Source: Burkholderiales bacterium (GTDB lineage: Bacteria; Pseudomonadota; Gammaproteobacteria; Burkholderiales; Burkholderiaceae_F). Taken from it: a stretch of 64,000 bases of DNA. This document shows positions 8,773 through 15,954 of this stretch, piece by piece. Every line of letters starts with the position of its first letter. The first letter of the stretch is position 1. Below the pieces are notes generated by a model. The model was not told the origin of the DNA. It saw only the letters and a list, made by a program, of their open reading frames with translations, and did no database searches. The DNA lies in the NCBI GenBank assembly GCA_016716275.1, contig JADJWR010000003.1, positions 1,054,001 through 1,118,000 on the forward strand. Direction: 5' to 3'. A program made the translations under genes and the position numbers.

Positions 8773-9888
8773 TCAGCTTTCGGTTGCCGCCACCAGTGGC
8801 GGCAGGCGCCCTGCCAGGCGGCTGGCGAGCCCGGTCCGGTCGCGTACCTCGCCGGCCAGCTGGCCGCAGGCGGCAGCGATGTCGTCGCCACGGGTCTTGC
8901 GCGTCGTCGTGACGATGCCCGCCTGCATCAGCACCTCGGCGAACTGGCGCACGCGAACCGCCGGCGAGCGGGCCAGCCCGGATCCGGGGAACGGATTGAA
9001 CGGAATCAGATTGAACTTGCAGGGCACGTCGCGCACCAGCGCCACCAGTTCGCGGGCCTGCCCGGGCGAGTCGTTGACACCGTCGAGCATCACGTACTCG
9101 AAGGTGACGAAGTCACGCGGCGCATGACGGAGGTAGCGGCGGCAGGCAGCCATCAGCTCGGCCAGCGGATGCTTCCTGTTCAGCGGCACCAGCCGATCGC
9201 GCAACGCATCGTTCGGCGCGTGCAGGGAAACCGCCAGCGCGACCGGACACTCGGCGGCCAGCTTGTCGATCTGCTGGACCAGCCCCGAGGTCGACACCGT
9301 CACCCGCCGGCGCGACAGTCCGTAGGCGTTGTCGTCGAGCATCAGCCGCAGCGCCGGCAGCAGGGCATCGAGGTTCTGCAGCGGCTCGCCCATGCCCATC
9401 AGCACGACGTTGCTGATCACCCGCTCGTTCTCCGCCGTGATGCCGAACTGTTGCCGCAGCGCGTGCTCGGCCCACCAGAGCTGGCCGATGATCTCCGCCG
9501 TCGTCAGGTTGCGGTTGAATCCCTGCCGCCCGGTCGAGCAGAACAGGCAGTTCATCGCACAGCCGGCCTGCGACGACACGCACAGCGTGCCGCGGTCGTC
9601 CTCCGGGATGAAGACCGTCTCGATCGCGTTGCCCTGCCCGACGTCGAGCAGCCACTTGCGGGTGCCGTCGGCCGAGGTCGAGTCGCTGAGGACCGGCGGC
9701 GCCTTGACGCACGCCGTCTGCTCGAGCCGCGCCCGCAGCGACCGTGCGAGCTCGGTCATCGCCGCGAAATCGGCGGCGCCGCGCCGGTGGATCCAGCGCA
9801 GCAGCTGGCGGGCGCGAAACGGCTTCTCGCCGAGGCCTGTGACGAAGGCCTCGAGCCCGGCGGCGTCGAGATCGAGCAGGTTACGCAC
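8773..9888 (-). CDS. rlmN: Dual-specificity RNA methyltransferase RlmN
   Basis: Radical-SAM enzyme that methylates C2 of A2503 in 23S rRNA and A37 in some tRNAs. The 371-residue product contains the radical-SAM cysteines in CAMNCLFCSTG, a GMGEPLQN motif and the SAM-domain segment VTVSTSGLV. The C-terminal FEYVMLDGVND and LIPFNPFPGS stretches are typical of RlmN. Length is normal. It lies 16 nt downstream of ndk and 11 nt upstream of pilF. Confidence 0.97.
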   Translation of the reverse strand: MRNLLDLDAAGLEAFVTGLGEKPFRARQLLRWIHRRGAADFAAMTELARSLRARLEQTACVKAPPVLSDSTSADGTRKWLLDVGQGNAIETVFIPEDDRGTLCVSSQAGCAMNCLFCSTGRQGFNRNLTTAEIIGQLWWAEHALRQQFGITAENERVISNVVLMGMGEPLQNLDALLPALRLMLDDNAYGLSRRRVTVSTSGLVQQIDKLAAECPVALAVSLHAPNDALRDRLVPLNRKHPLAELMAACRRYLRHAPRDFVTFEYVMLDGVNDSPGQARELVALVRDVPCKFNLIPFNPFPGSGLARSPAVRVRQFAEVLMQAGIVTTTRKTRGDDIAAACGQLAGEVRDRTGLASRLAGRLPPLVAATES

Positions 9889-9904
9889 CGGCAGGTCGCG
9901 CTGG

Positions 9905-10330
9905 TCAGCGCGAGTGAATGTTCATCGAGGGAAAGAAGAACGCGATCTCGTCGCGCGCCGTCTCCGGCGCGTCCGAGCCGTGCACCGCGTTGGCGTCGAT
10001 GCTGTCGGCAAAGTCGGCGCGAATCGTGCCCGGTGCGGCCTTCTTCGGGTCGGTGGCGCCCATCAGGTCGCGGTTCCTGGCAATCGCCCCTTCGCCTTCG
10101 AGCACCTGCACCATGATCGGCCCGGACACCATGAAATCGACCAGGTCCTTGAAGAACGGCCGCGCGCGATGCACGCCGTAGAAGGCTTCCGCCTCGGCGC
10201 GCGACAGGTGCATCATCCGCGCCGCGACGATCTTCAGTCCGGCGGCCTCGAAGCGCGCGAGGATCCGGCCGATCGCGTTCTTGGCGACGGCATCGGGTTT
10301 GACGATGGATAGGGTTCTTTCAATGCCCAT
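9905..10330 (-). CDS. ndk: Nucleoside diphosphate kinase
   Basis: Ndk transfers the gamma-phosphate between nucleoside triphosphates and diphosphates through a phospho-histidine. The 141-residue product begins MGIERTLSIVKPDAV and contains the active-site region NAVHGSDAPETA, whose His is the catalytic residue, and FVSGP-type motif VDFMVSGPIMV. An AGGTG ribosome-binding site precedes the ATG. ndk-rlmN-pilF-rodZ-ispG-hisS is a well-conserved order. Confidence 0.98.
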   Translation of the reverse strand: MGIERTLSIVKPDAVAKNAIGRILARFEAAGLKIVAARMMHLSRAEAEAFYGVHRARPFFKDLVDFMVSGPIMVQVLEGEGAIARNRDLMGATDPKKAAPGTIRADFADSIDANAVHGSDAPETARDEIAFFFPSMNIHSR

Positions 10331-10394
10331 GGTTCTCGCTTCACCTTTCTAAGGCCTTCGTTGATGTGGTCTTGCCGGACGGCGGAAGGCTTGC

Positions 10395-10467
10395 CGGCCG
10401 GCACCGGCGCGCTCGCAAAAAAACCTCTACAAATTAATGATTTGCGCCGCTTCTTGAACCGCGCATA
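10395..10467 (-). promoter_or_regulatory. AT-rich leader, probable ndk-operon promoter region
   Basis: The 137 nt between rlmD and ndk contain an AT-rich patch that stands out in this GC-rich genome: GTTAATATG, TCATTAATTTG and a T7 run, read on the minus strand. Rearranged -10-like hexamers such as TTAATT can be seen. No confident -35 box is visible. I infer that the promoter of the ndk operon lies here. The T run could also serve termination of rlmD, although I see no strong stem before it. Confidence 0.35.
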
Positions 10468-11850
10468 TTAACATGCTGGAGCGCCTGCCGGGTCGTTTCC
10501 GCAGCCCCGTTCGAGCATGGCGATCGACTCGACGTGCGAGGTGTGCGGGAACATGTTGACGACCCCCGCCGCCGCCAGCGTCCAGCCGCCCTCGTGGGCC
10601 AGAACCGCGCAGTCGCGCGCCAGGGTGGCTGGGTTGCACGACACGTAGACGATGCGGCGGGGTCCGCCCGTCTCCTTGGCCAGCACCCGCGCCACCGCCA
10701 GCGCGCCTTCGCGCGGCGGATCGATCAGCACGCGGTCGACGGCACCGAAGCTCGAGGTGGTCTCGCCCCAGTCGGCGGCTGTCCATTCGAACAGGTTGCG
10801 ACCGGCGAAGCGGACCCGCCCGGCGAGCCGGTGGCGATCTGCCGCCGCTGCCGCACGCCGCAGCAGCTCGTCGCTGCCTTCGATGCCCAGCACCGCGTCG
10901 CATCGTCGGGCCAGCGCCAGCGTGAAGTTGCCCAGCCCGCAGAAGAAGTCGACCACGCGTTCGCCCGGCTGCGGATCGAGCAGTCGCACGGCGATGCGCA
11001 CGAGCACCTCGTTGATCCGGTGATTGACCTGCGTGAAGTCGGTGGGCCGAAAGGCAAGCGCCAGCCCGAACTCCGGCAGGTTCATCGTCAGCTCGCCCTG
11101 GTGCTCCGGGCTGAGCGGTCCTGCGGTGTGCGGGCCGCCTGGCTGCAGCCACACGGCCACGCCGTGCGTTGAGCCGAACGACTCGATCCGCTCCAGATCC
11201 TCGGGCGTCGGCGGCTGCAGCACGCGAAGCACCAGCACGATGCGCTCGACGTTGCCCTCGCCGCTGCCGACGGCGACCTCGACCTGCGGCAGCCGTTGGC
11301 GCAGCGACAGCCCGCCCACCAGCTCACGTAGCGGCAGCAGCAGGCGGCTGGCGCGCGGCGGCAGCACGTGACACTCGCGCATGTCGGCGACGTAGCTGCT
11401 GCCGCGCTCGTGGAAGCCGACCAGCACCCCGCCCTTCTTGGCAACGTAGCGCACCGCCAGCCGCGCCCGGTGGCGGTAGCCCCATGGGCTGCCTTCGACC
11501 GGACGCAGGATCCGCTGCGGCCGCAGCCGGCCAAGGTGCCACAGCGCGTCCTCGAGCACGCGCTGCTTGATCGCCACCTGCGCCCGCGGCTCGACATGCT
11601 GCATCGAGCAGCCGCCGCAGGCGCCGGCGTGCAGTCCGAAATGCGGACACTGCGGGCGGCTCCGCAGCGGGCTCGCCCGCAGCACGTCGAGCAGGCGTGC
11701 CCGGTCGAACTTCGGCTTGCGCCCGACGATCTCGGCGCGCACCCGTTCTCCCGGCAGCGCACCGGCGACGAACACGACCTTGCCGTCGTTGCGGGCGACG
11801 CCGTGCCCGTCGAGATCGAGCGAATCGATCTGCAGTTCGACTGCTGTCAC
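10468..11850 (-). CDS. rlmD: 23S rRNA (uracil-1939-C5)-methyltransferase RlmD
   Basis: RlmD (RumA) methylates U1939 of 23S rRNA. The 460-residue product has an N-terminal TRAM domain. A 4Fe-4S-type cysteine cluster follows (CPHFGLHAGACGGC, residues about 68-81, with a fourth Cys earlier in the CxnC series). The C-terminal SAM-dependent methyltransferase domain carries DFFCGLGNF, LIDPPREGA and the catalytic-loop motif VSCNPATLARD. These identify the RlmD/TrmA-type uracil methyltransferase family, and the Fe-S cluster favours RlmD. It starts 4 nt after the exonuclease gene. Confidence 0.94.
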   Translation of the reverse strand: MTAVELQIDSLDLDGHGVARNDGKVVFVAGALPGERVRAEIVGRKPKFDRARLLDVLRASPLRSRPQCPHFGLHAGACGGCSMQHVEPRAQVAIKQRVLEDALWHLGRLRPQRILRPVEGSPWGYRHRARLAVRYVAKKGGVLVGFHERGSSYVADMRECHVLPPRASRLLLPLRELVGGLSLRQRLPQVEVAVGSGEGNVERIVLVLRVLQPPTPEDLERIESFGSTHGVAVWLQPGGPHTAGPLSPEHQGELTMNLPEFGLALAFRPTDFTQVNHRINEVLVRIAVRLLDPQPGERVVDFFCGLGNFTLALARRCDAVLGIEGSDELLRRAAAAADRHRLAGRVRFAGRNLFEWTAADWGETTSSFGAVDRVLIDPPREGALAVARVLAKETGGPRRIVYVSCNPATLARDCAVLAHEGGWTLAAAGVVNMFPHTSHVESIAMLERGCGNDPAGAPAC

Positions 11851-11854
11851 CGAC

Positions 11855-12634
11855 TCAGGCTTCCGGCCAGGCGGCGAGAAATTCGCCCCAGTGCGCGGCT
11901 GCGGCCGCTTTCAGCGAACTGCGCACCAGCGACTGCTCGGCGGCGAATTCCGCCTCGCTCAGCGCGCCGCGCATCCGCTGGAAGCGGCTGTAGACGAGGA
12001 AGGTGTTGACGACGTCGGTCTCGCAATAGGCGCGGATATGGGCCAGCCTGCCTTCCTGGAAGAACGTCCAGACCCGTGCGCCGTCCATGCCGAGCTTGCC
12101 GGCATATCCGGCCAGCCGGGCGACCTCGTCGAGCGGCGCGGTGGCGCGCGGCTGGTACAGCGCGAGCACGTCCATCAGGTCGAGATGGCGCGCGTGGTAG
12201 CGGCTGATGTAGTTGTTCCACCGGAAATCGCGGTCGTCGTCGCCCAGTTCCCAGTAGCGCGATGCCTGCACGCCGTGGATCAGTGCGCGGTAGTGCAGCA
12301 CCGGCAGGTCGAAGCCGCCGCCGTTCCAGCTGACGAGCTGCGGCGTGTAGCGGTCGATGTAACCGAAGAACTCGGCGATCAGCCGCGCCTCGCCGTCGTC
12401 CTCGGCTCCGAGACAGCGGACCTGGAATCCCTTCGCGCCGCGGAAGGCGCAGCCGATCGCCACCACCCGGTGCAGGTGCAGCGGCAGGAAGTCCGAGCCG
12501 GTCTTCTCGCGCCGCTCGGCAAACGCGTGCTCGGCCACGTCTGCATCCGACAGCGACTGCCACTGCGGCCGCAGGCGGCGCAGACCCGCCACGTCCGGCA
12601 CTGTTTCGATGTCGAAGACGAGTGTCGGCGTCAT
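11855..12634 (-). CDS. Predicted 3'-5' exonuclease, PolB-exonuclease-like
   Basis: The 259-residue protein has a DnaQ/RNase-H-fold exonuclease domain of the DNA_pol_B_exo2 type. ExoI is FDIETVPD at residues 7-14 and supplies the Asp/Glu metal ligands. An ExoII-like SWNGGGFDLPVL follows, and downstream HLDLMDVL and an ExoIII-like YCETDVVNTF supply the remaining acidic residues. It is predicted to degrade DNA or RNA from the 3' end. The physiological substrate of this family is unknown. It forms a pair with rlmD. Confidence 0.88.
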   Translation of the reverse strand: MTPTLVFDIETVPDVAGLRRLRPQWQSLSDADVAEHAFAERREKTGSDFLPLHLHRVVAIGCAFRGAKGFQVRCLGAEDDGEARLIAEFFGYIDRYTPQLVSWNGGGFDLPVLHYRALIHGVQASRYWELGDDDRDFRWNNYISRYHARHLDLMDVLALYQPRATAPLDEVARLAGYAGKLGMDGARVWTFFQEGRLAHIRAYCETDVVNTFLVYSRFQRMRGALSEAEFAAEQSLVRSSLKAAAAAHWGEFLAAWPEA

Positions 12635-12683
12635 TGGCCTGACCGTGATTGCGGCCGCTCCGCTGCCGGCTTCGCGCAGTGGA

Positions 12684-13577
12684 TCAGCGCGGTGGCAGGT
12701 AGGCCAGCGGGTCCACCGGCTTGCCCTGCCGGCGAATCTCGAAATGCAGCTTCGGCTGCGTGGCGTCCGACTTGCCGACCTCGGCGATGCGCTGGCCGCG
12801 TTTGACCATCTGCCCCTGCTTGACCAGGATCTGGCGGTTGTGCGCGTAGGCCGAGATGAAGTCGTCGTTGTGCTTGAGGATCACCAGGTTGCCGTAGCCG
12901 CGCAGTCCGCTGCCGCTGTAGACAACCTGGCCGTCGGCCGAGGCCACCACCGGATCTCCCTCCTTGGCGGCGATGCCGATGCCCTTGTTGCGTTTCTCGT
13001 CGAACCTATCGGTCACCTTGCCGCTGACCGGCCAGATCCAGTCCGCGGTCGCTGCCGGCGGCGCCGGCCTGCTTTCGGGTACCGACGCGAGCGGGCCCGG
13101 CGTCGCCGAAGGATCGACCGTTGCCGGCGGCGGCACGGCGGGGCCGTCCAGCGGCTTGGTCACTGCGGGTGCCGTCGGCGTCACCGGCAGCACCGCCACC
13201 GCTTCGCCGGCTGGCGGCACCACGCGCAGCGTCTGTCCAACGCGAAGCCGCGAAGGCTCGTCGATGCCGTTCCAGCGCACCAGGTCCTTCACCTCGCGGC
13301 CGAACGCCGCCGCGATCGAAAACAGCGTGTCGCCCGCCTGCACGACATAGGTGCCGTCGGCCGCCGGCACGCGCGGCGCAGCCGGCTTGAGCGGAGCGCT
13401 GGCCGGCGCCGGCTCGACGGGCTTCGCTGCGGGCGCGGTCGAGCGGTCGGCCACCGGTGCTTCGCGCGTCGACATCACCGTGCAGCCGCCCAGCATCGCG
13501 GCCACGGCCAGCGCGGCCATCGAGCGGGCCGATCGCCGCCGGGACGCGGCACCGTTCGTCTTCAATTCACTCGTCAT
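12684..13577 (-). CDS. nlpD: LysM/LytM lipoprotein NlpD
   Basis: NlpD is an outer-membrane lipoprotein that activates the amidase AmiC during cell separation. The 297-residue product has a signal peptide with lipobox LGGC (Cys32) and a Pro/Ala-rich spacer. A LysM domain (TYVVQAGDTLFSIAAAFG, about residues 95-140) and a C-terminal LytM/M23 domain follow. The LytM site is degenerate: the first zinc ligand pair is replaced in KGIGIAAKEGD, while SAYAHN and LHFEIR remain. That is the pattern of the non-hydrolytic activator NlpD/EnvC group. Its start overlaps the pcm stop (TAATG). The usual downstream partner rpoS is absent. Confidence 0.92.
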   Translation of the reverse strand: MTSELKTNGAASRRRSARSMAALAVAAMLGGCTVMSTREAPVADRSTAPAAKPVEPAPASAPLKPAAPRVPAADGTYVVQAGDTLFSIAAAFGREVKDLVRWNGIDEPSRLRVGQTLRVVPPAGEAVAVLPVTPTAPAVTKPLDGPAVPPPATVDPSATPGPLASVPESRPAPPAATADWIWPVSGKVTDRFDEKRNKGIGIAAKEGDPVVASADGQVVYSGSGLRGYGNLVILKHNDDFISAYAHNRQILVKQGQMVKRGQRIAEVGKSDATQPKLHFEIRRQGKPVDPLAYLPPR

Positions 13578-14269
13578 TAGCCTGTACCCGGTTTCAGGGG
13601 GACGAAGCGCACGGCCTCTACCGTTCGCTGGCTGACGCGGCCCGCCGCGTCCTTGTGCGCAACAACCAGCCGCTGCTGTGCGACGCCGAGCGGCGCGACC
13701 AGCCGGCCTTCGTTGCGCAGTTGGGCGAGCCAGGCGGGCGGCAGTTCCGCCCCGGCGGCAGCGGCCACGATGCCATCGAACGGCGGCTGCCCCGGAACAC
13801 CGAGACTGCCGTCGCCGAAGACCAGCCGCAGATTGGGCAACCGCAGCGGCCGAAGGTTCGCCCGCGCCATCTCGTGCAGCGGCCGAAGCCGCTCGACCGA
13901 GACCACCGTTCCGAACAACTGCGCCAGCACGGCCGCAGCGTAACCGCAGCCGGTGCCGATCTCCAAGACGGTGGCCGACTGGGGCCGCGGTATCGCCGCG
14001 AGCAGCAGTTCGGCGCAGCGGGCGACGATATAGGGACGCGAGATCGTCTGTCCGTGGCCGATCGGCATTGCGGAATCTTCGTACGCGCGACTCGCGAGTG
14101 CGGCATCGACGAACAGGTGCCTCGGCACCGTCGCCATCGCCTGCAGCACGCGCGCATCGCGCACGCCCTGCTGGCGAATCCGTTCGGCCATTTTCTCGCG
14201 GACGCGCTGCGACGCCAGCGCGGCGCCGCCGTCGGCGTCCGGCTTCAGCGCCTGCCGCTGTCCAGCCAT
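13577..14269 (-). CDS. pcm: Protein-L-isoaspartate O-methyltransferase
   Basis: Pcm repairs isoaspartyl residues in aged proteins using SAM. The 230-residue product has the N-terminal MPIGHGQTISRPYIVA stretch, SAM motif I LEIGTGCGYAAAVLA and the family motif RNEGRLVAPLG. I chose the ATG at 14269 (MAGQRQAL); the frame stays open further upstream only because it lies under surE. The gene overlaps surE by 25 nt and nlpD by 1 nt, giving a compact surE-pcm-nlpD operon as in E. coli. Confidence 0.95.
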   Translation of the reverse strand: MAGQRQALKPDADGGAALASQRVREKMAERIRQQGVRDARVLQAMATVPRHLFVDAALASRAYEDSAMPIGHGQTISRPYIVARCAELLLAAIPRPQSATVLEIGTGCGYAAAVLAQLFGTVVSVERLRPLHEMARANLRPLRLPNLRLVFGDGSLGVPGQPPFDGIVAAAAGAELPPAWLAQLRNEGRLVAPLGVAQQRLVVAHKDAAGRVSQRTVEAVRFVPLKPGTG

Positions 14270-14997
14270 TGCCTGACGGCCTCGATCTGACCGCAGTGGG
14301 TCAGATCGATCTGCAGCGGCGTGATCGACACGCAGCCGTTGTCGACCGCATGGAAGTCGGTGCCCGGACTTGCGTCCTTGGCAACGCCGGCAGCACCGAT
14401 CCAGTAGATCGGCTCGCCCTGCGGGTTGGCGGCACGGATGACCGGCTCGGAGTGATGCCGCTTGCCGAGCCGCGTAACGCGCATCCCGCGCATTTCCTCG
14501 AGCGGCCGGTTCGGGATGTTGACGTTCAGCAGCACCGCTCCGGTCAGCGGCTCGCGGATGAACCGCTCGACGATATCGGCGGCCACCTGCGCCGCGGCGT
14601 CCAGGTGCGCGTGCCCCTTTTCGACCTGGGAGAAGGCGATCGACGGCACGCCGAACAGGTAGCCCTCCATCGCCGCGGCCACGGTGCCCGAATAGATCGT
14701 GTCGTCGCCCATGTTCTGGCCGTTGTTGATGCCGCAGACGACCAGGTCCGGGCGCTCCTGCAGCAGCCCGGTCAGGGCGACGTGCACGCAGTCGGTGGGC
14801 GTGCCGTTGACGTAGCGAAAACCGTTCGCCGCCTCGCGCACCGTCAGCGGCCGGCTGAGCGTCAGCGAATTGCTGGCGCCGCTGTGGTTCGACTCGGGGG
14901 CGATGACGAAGATCTCGCCGAGGCTGCGCATCCGATCGGCGAGCACCGCCAGACCGGGCGCGAGGTAGCCGTCGTCGTTGGCAACAAGTATGCGCAT
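14245..14997 (-). CDS. surE: 5'/3'-nucleotidase SurE
   Basis: SurE is a divalent-metal-dependent phosphatase acting on nucleoside monophosphates and short polyphosphates. The 250-residue product begins MRILVANDDGYLAPG, containing the metal-binding Asp-Asp pair. It also has SGTVAAAMEG and the NGQNMG-type metal-ligand region (VVCGINNGQNMGDD). I chose the ATG at 14997 because it gives the invariant family N-terminus; upstream open frame runs through the tRNA-Pro gene. It is first in surE-pcm-nlpD. Confidence 0.97.
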   Translation of the reverse strand: MRILVANDDGYLAPGLAVLADRMRSLGEIFVIAPESNHSGASNSLTLSRPLTVREAANGFRYVNGTPTDCVHVALTGLLQERPDLVVCGINNGQNMGDDTIYSGTVAAAMEGYLFGVPSIAFSQVEKGHAHLDAAAQVAADIVERFIREPLTGAVLLNVNIPNRPLEEMRGMRVTRLGKRHHSEPVIRAANPQGEPIYWIGAAGVAKDASPGTDFHAVDNGCVSITPLQIDLTHCGQIEAVRQWLDSGRR

Positions 14998-15003
14998 CGA
15001 GAA

Positions 15004-15041
15004 AAGACAAGGCCGGCATGCGCACGGCGCACACCGGCCTT
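15004..15041 (-). terminator. Rho-independent terminator after tRNA-Pro
   Basis: A nested perfect hairpin lies between tRNA-Pro and surE: outer stem AAGGCCGG (15009-15016) with CCGGCCTT (15034-15041), inner stem TGCGC/GCGCA around ACG, separated only by 2-nt CA bulges. Read on the minus strand it is followed by TTGTCTTTTC, a U-rich tract. It is well placed to end tRNA-Pro transcription and to insulate surE, whose start codon is only 12 nt further on. Confidence 0.75.
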
Positions 15042-15053
15042 GGTGACCACCTG

Positions 15054-15131
<78 letters not shown>

Positions 15132-15156
15132 TCGCCGCGGATTGTACACGCGGCCC

Positions 15157-15540
15157 TTAGTGTTCTGCGCCGAGTATGGCGCGCAGGGCGAGCAATTCGC
15201 GGCGCAGTTCCGCCGGTGTCAGCTCGGCGGCGGGAGATTCGCCCCGCCTGCCGCCGCCTCGTCCGCCTTCGAGCCTGTTGCGCGCGCCGCTGATGGTGAA
15301 GCCCTGCTCGTAGAGCAGTTCGCGGATGCGGCGCACCAGCAGCACCTCGTGGTGCTGGTAGTAGCGGCGATTGCCGCGCCGCTTGATCGGCTTCAGCTGC
15401 GTGAATTCCTGCTCCCAGTAGCGCAGCACATGCGGCTTGACGCGACAGAGCTCGCTGACCTCGCCGATGGTGAAATAGCGCTTCGCCGGTATCGGCGGCA
15501 GCGCCTCGCTTTCGGTGTTCGTCGCGTTGGACCGCAACAT
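15157..15540 (-). CDS. MerR-family transcriptional regulator
   Basis: The 127-residue protein has a single MerR-type winged helix at residues 20-90: KRYFTIGEVSELCRVKPHVL for the helix-turn-helix, then RYWEQEF, RRGNRRYYQHHEV for the wing and IRELLYEQGFTI. The C-terminal tail is short and Gly/Arg-rich and lacks metal-binding cysteines. It therefore resembles the CarA/MlrA-like MerR group found next to ihfA in many proteobacteria rather than a metal sensor. Target genes are unknown. It lies 38 nt downstream of ihfA. Confidence 0.9.
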   Translation of the reverse strand: MLRSNATNTESEALPPIPAKRYFTIGEVSELCRVKPHVLRYWEQEFTQLKPIKRRGNRRYYQHHEVLLVRRIRELLYEQGFTISGARNRLEGGRGGGRRGESPAAELTPAELRRELLALRAILGAEH

Positions 15541-15578
15541 CTGTCAGGAGCGCGGCAAAGAATCCCGGCCGGCGACGC

Positions 15579-15950
15579 TCAGCCCGCGTCGCGCGGGCTC
15601 GACACCGCCGCCTTCAGCTTCTGGCTGGCGTGGAAGGTCACCACGCGCCGCGCGGTAATGGCGATCTCCTCGCCGGTCTTCGGGTTGCGACCCGGCCGCT
15701 GCGGCTTGTCGCGAAGCTGGAAGTTGCCGAAGCCGGACAGTTTCACCGATTCGCCACGCTCGAGCGCCAGCCGGATCTCGTCGAAGAAGGCGTCGACCAT
15801 TTCCTTGGCCTCGCGCTTGTTCAGGCCCAGCCGCTCGAACAGCGCATCGGCCAGTTCCGACTTGGTCACCGTGTGCGTACCCCGGTCGCCGCCGCCGTCG
15901 GCGGCAGGCTCGGGCGTCTTGAACGGGTTGGCTTCTCGGTCGTTGCTCAT
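15579..15950 (-). CDS. ihfA: Integration host factor subunit alpha
   Basis: IHF-alpha pairs with IHF-beta to bend DNA sharply at specific sites. The 123-residue product has the HU/IHF fold with TVTKSELADALFERLGLNK, VKLSGFGNFQLR and the DNA-intercalating arm RPGRNPKTGEEI. About 27 residues (Asp/Gly/Pro-rich) precede the usual IHF start. The ATG at 15950 follows the pheT stop by only 4 nt. A GTG at the Val of TVTKSEL is the alternative start and would give the ordinary length. pheS-pheT-ihfA-merR is the standard order. Confidence 0.95.
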   Translation of the reverse strand: MSNDREANPFKTPEPAADGGGDRGTHTVTKSELADALFERLGLNKREAKEMVDAFFDEIRLALERGESVKLSGFGNFQLRDKPQRPGRNPKTGEEIAITARRVVTFHASQKLKAAVSSPRDAG

Positions 15951-15954
15951 CTGT

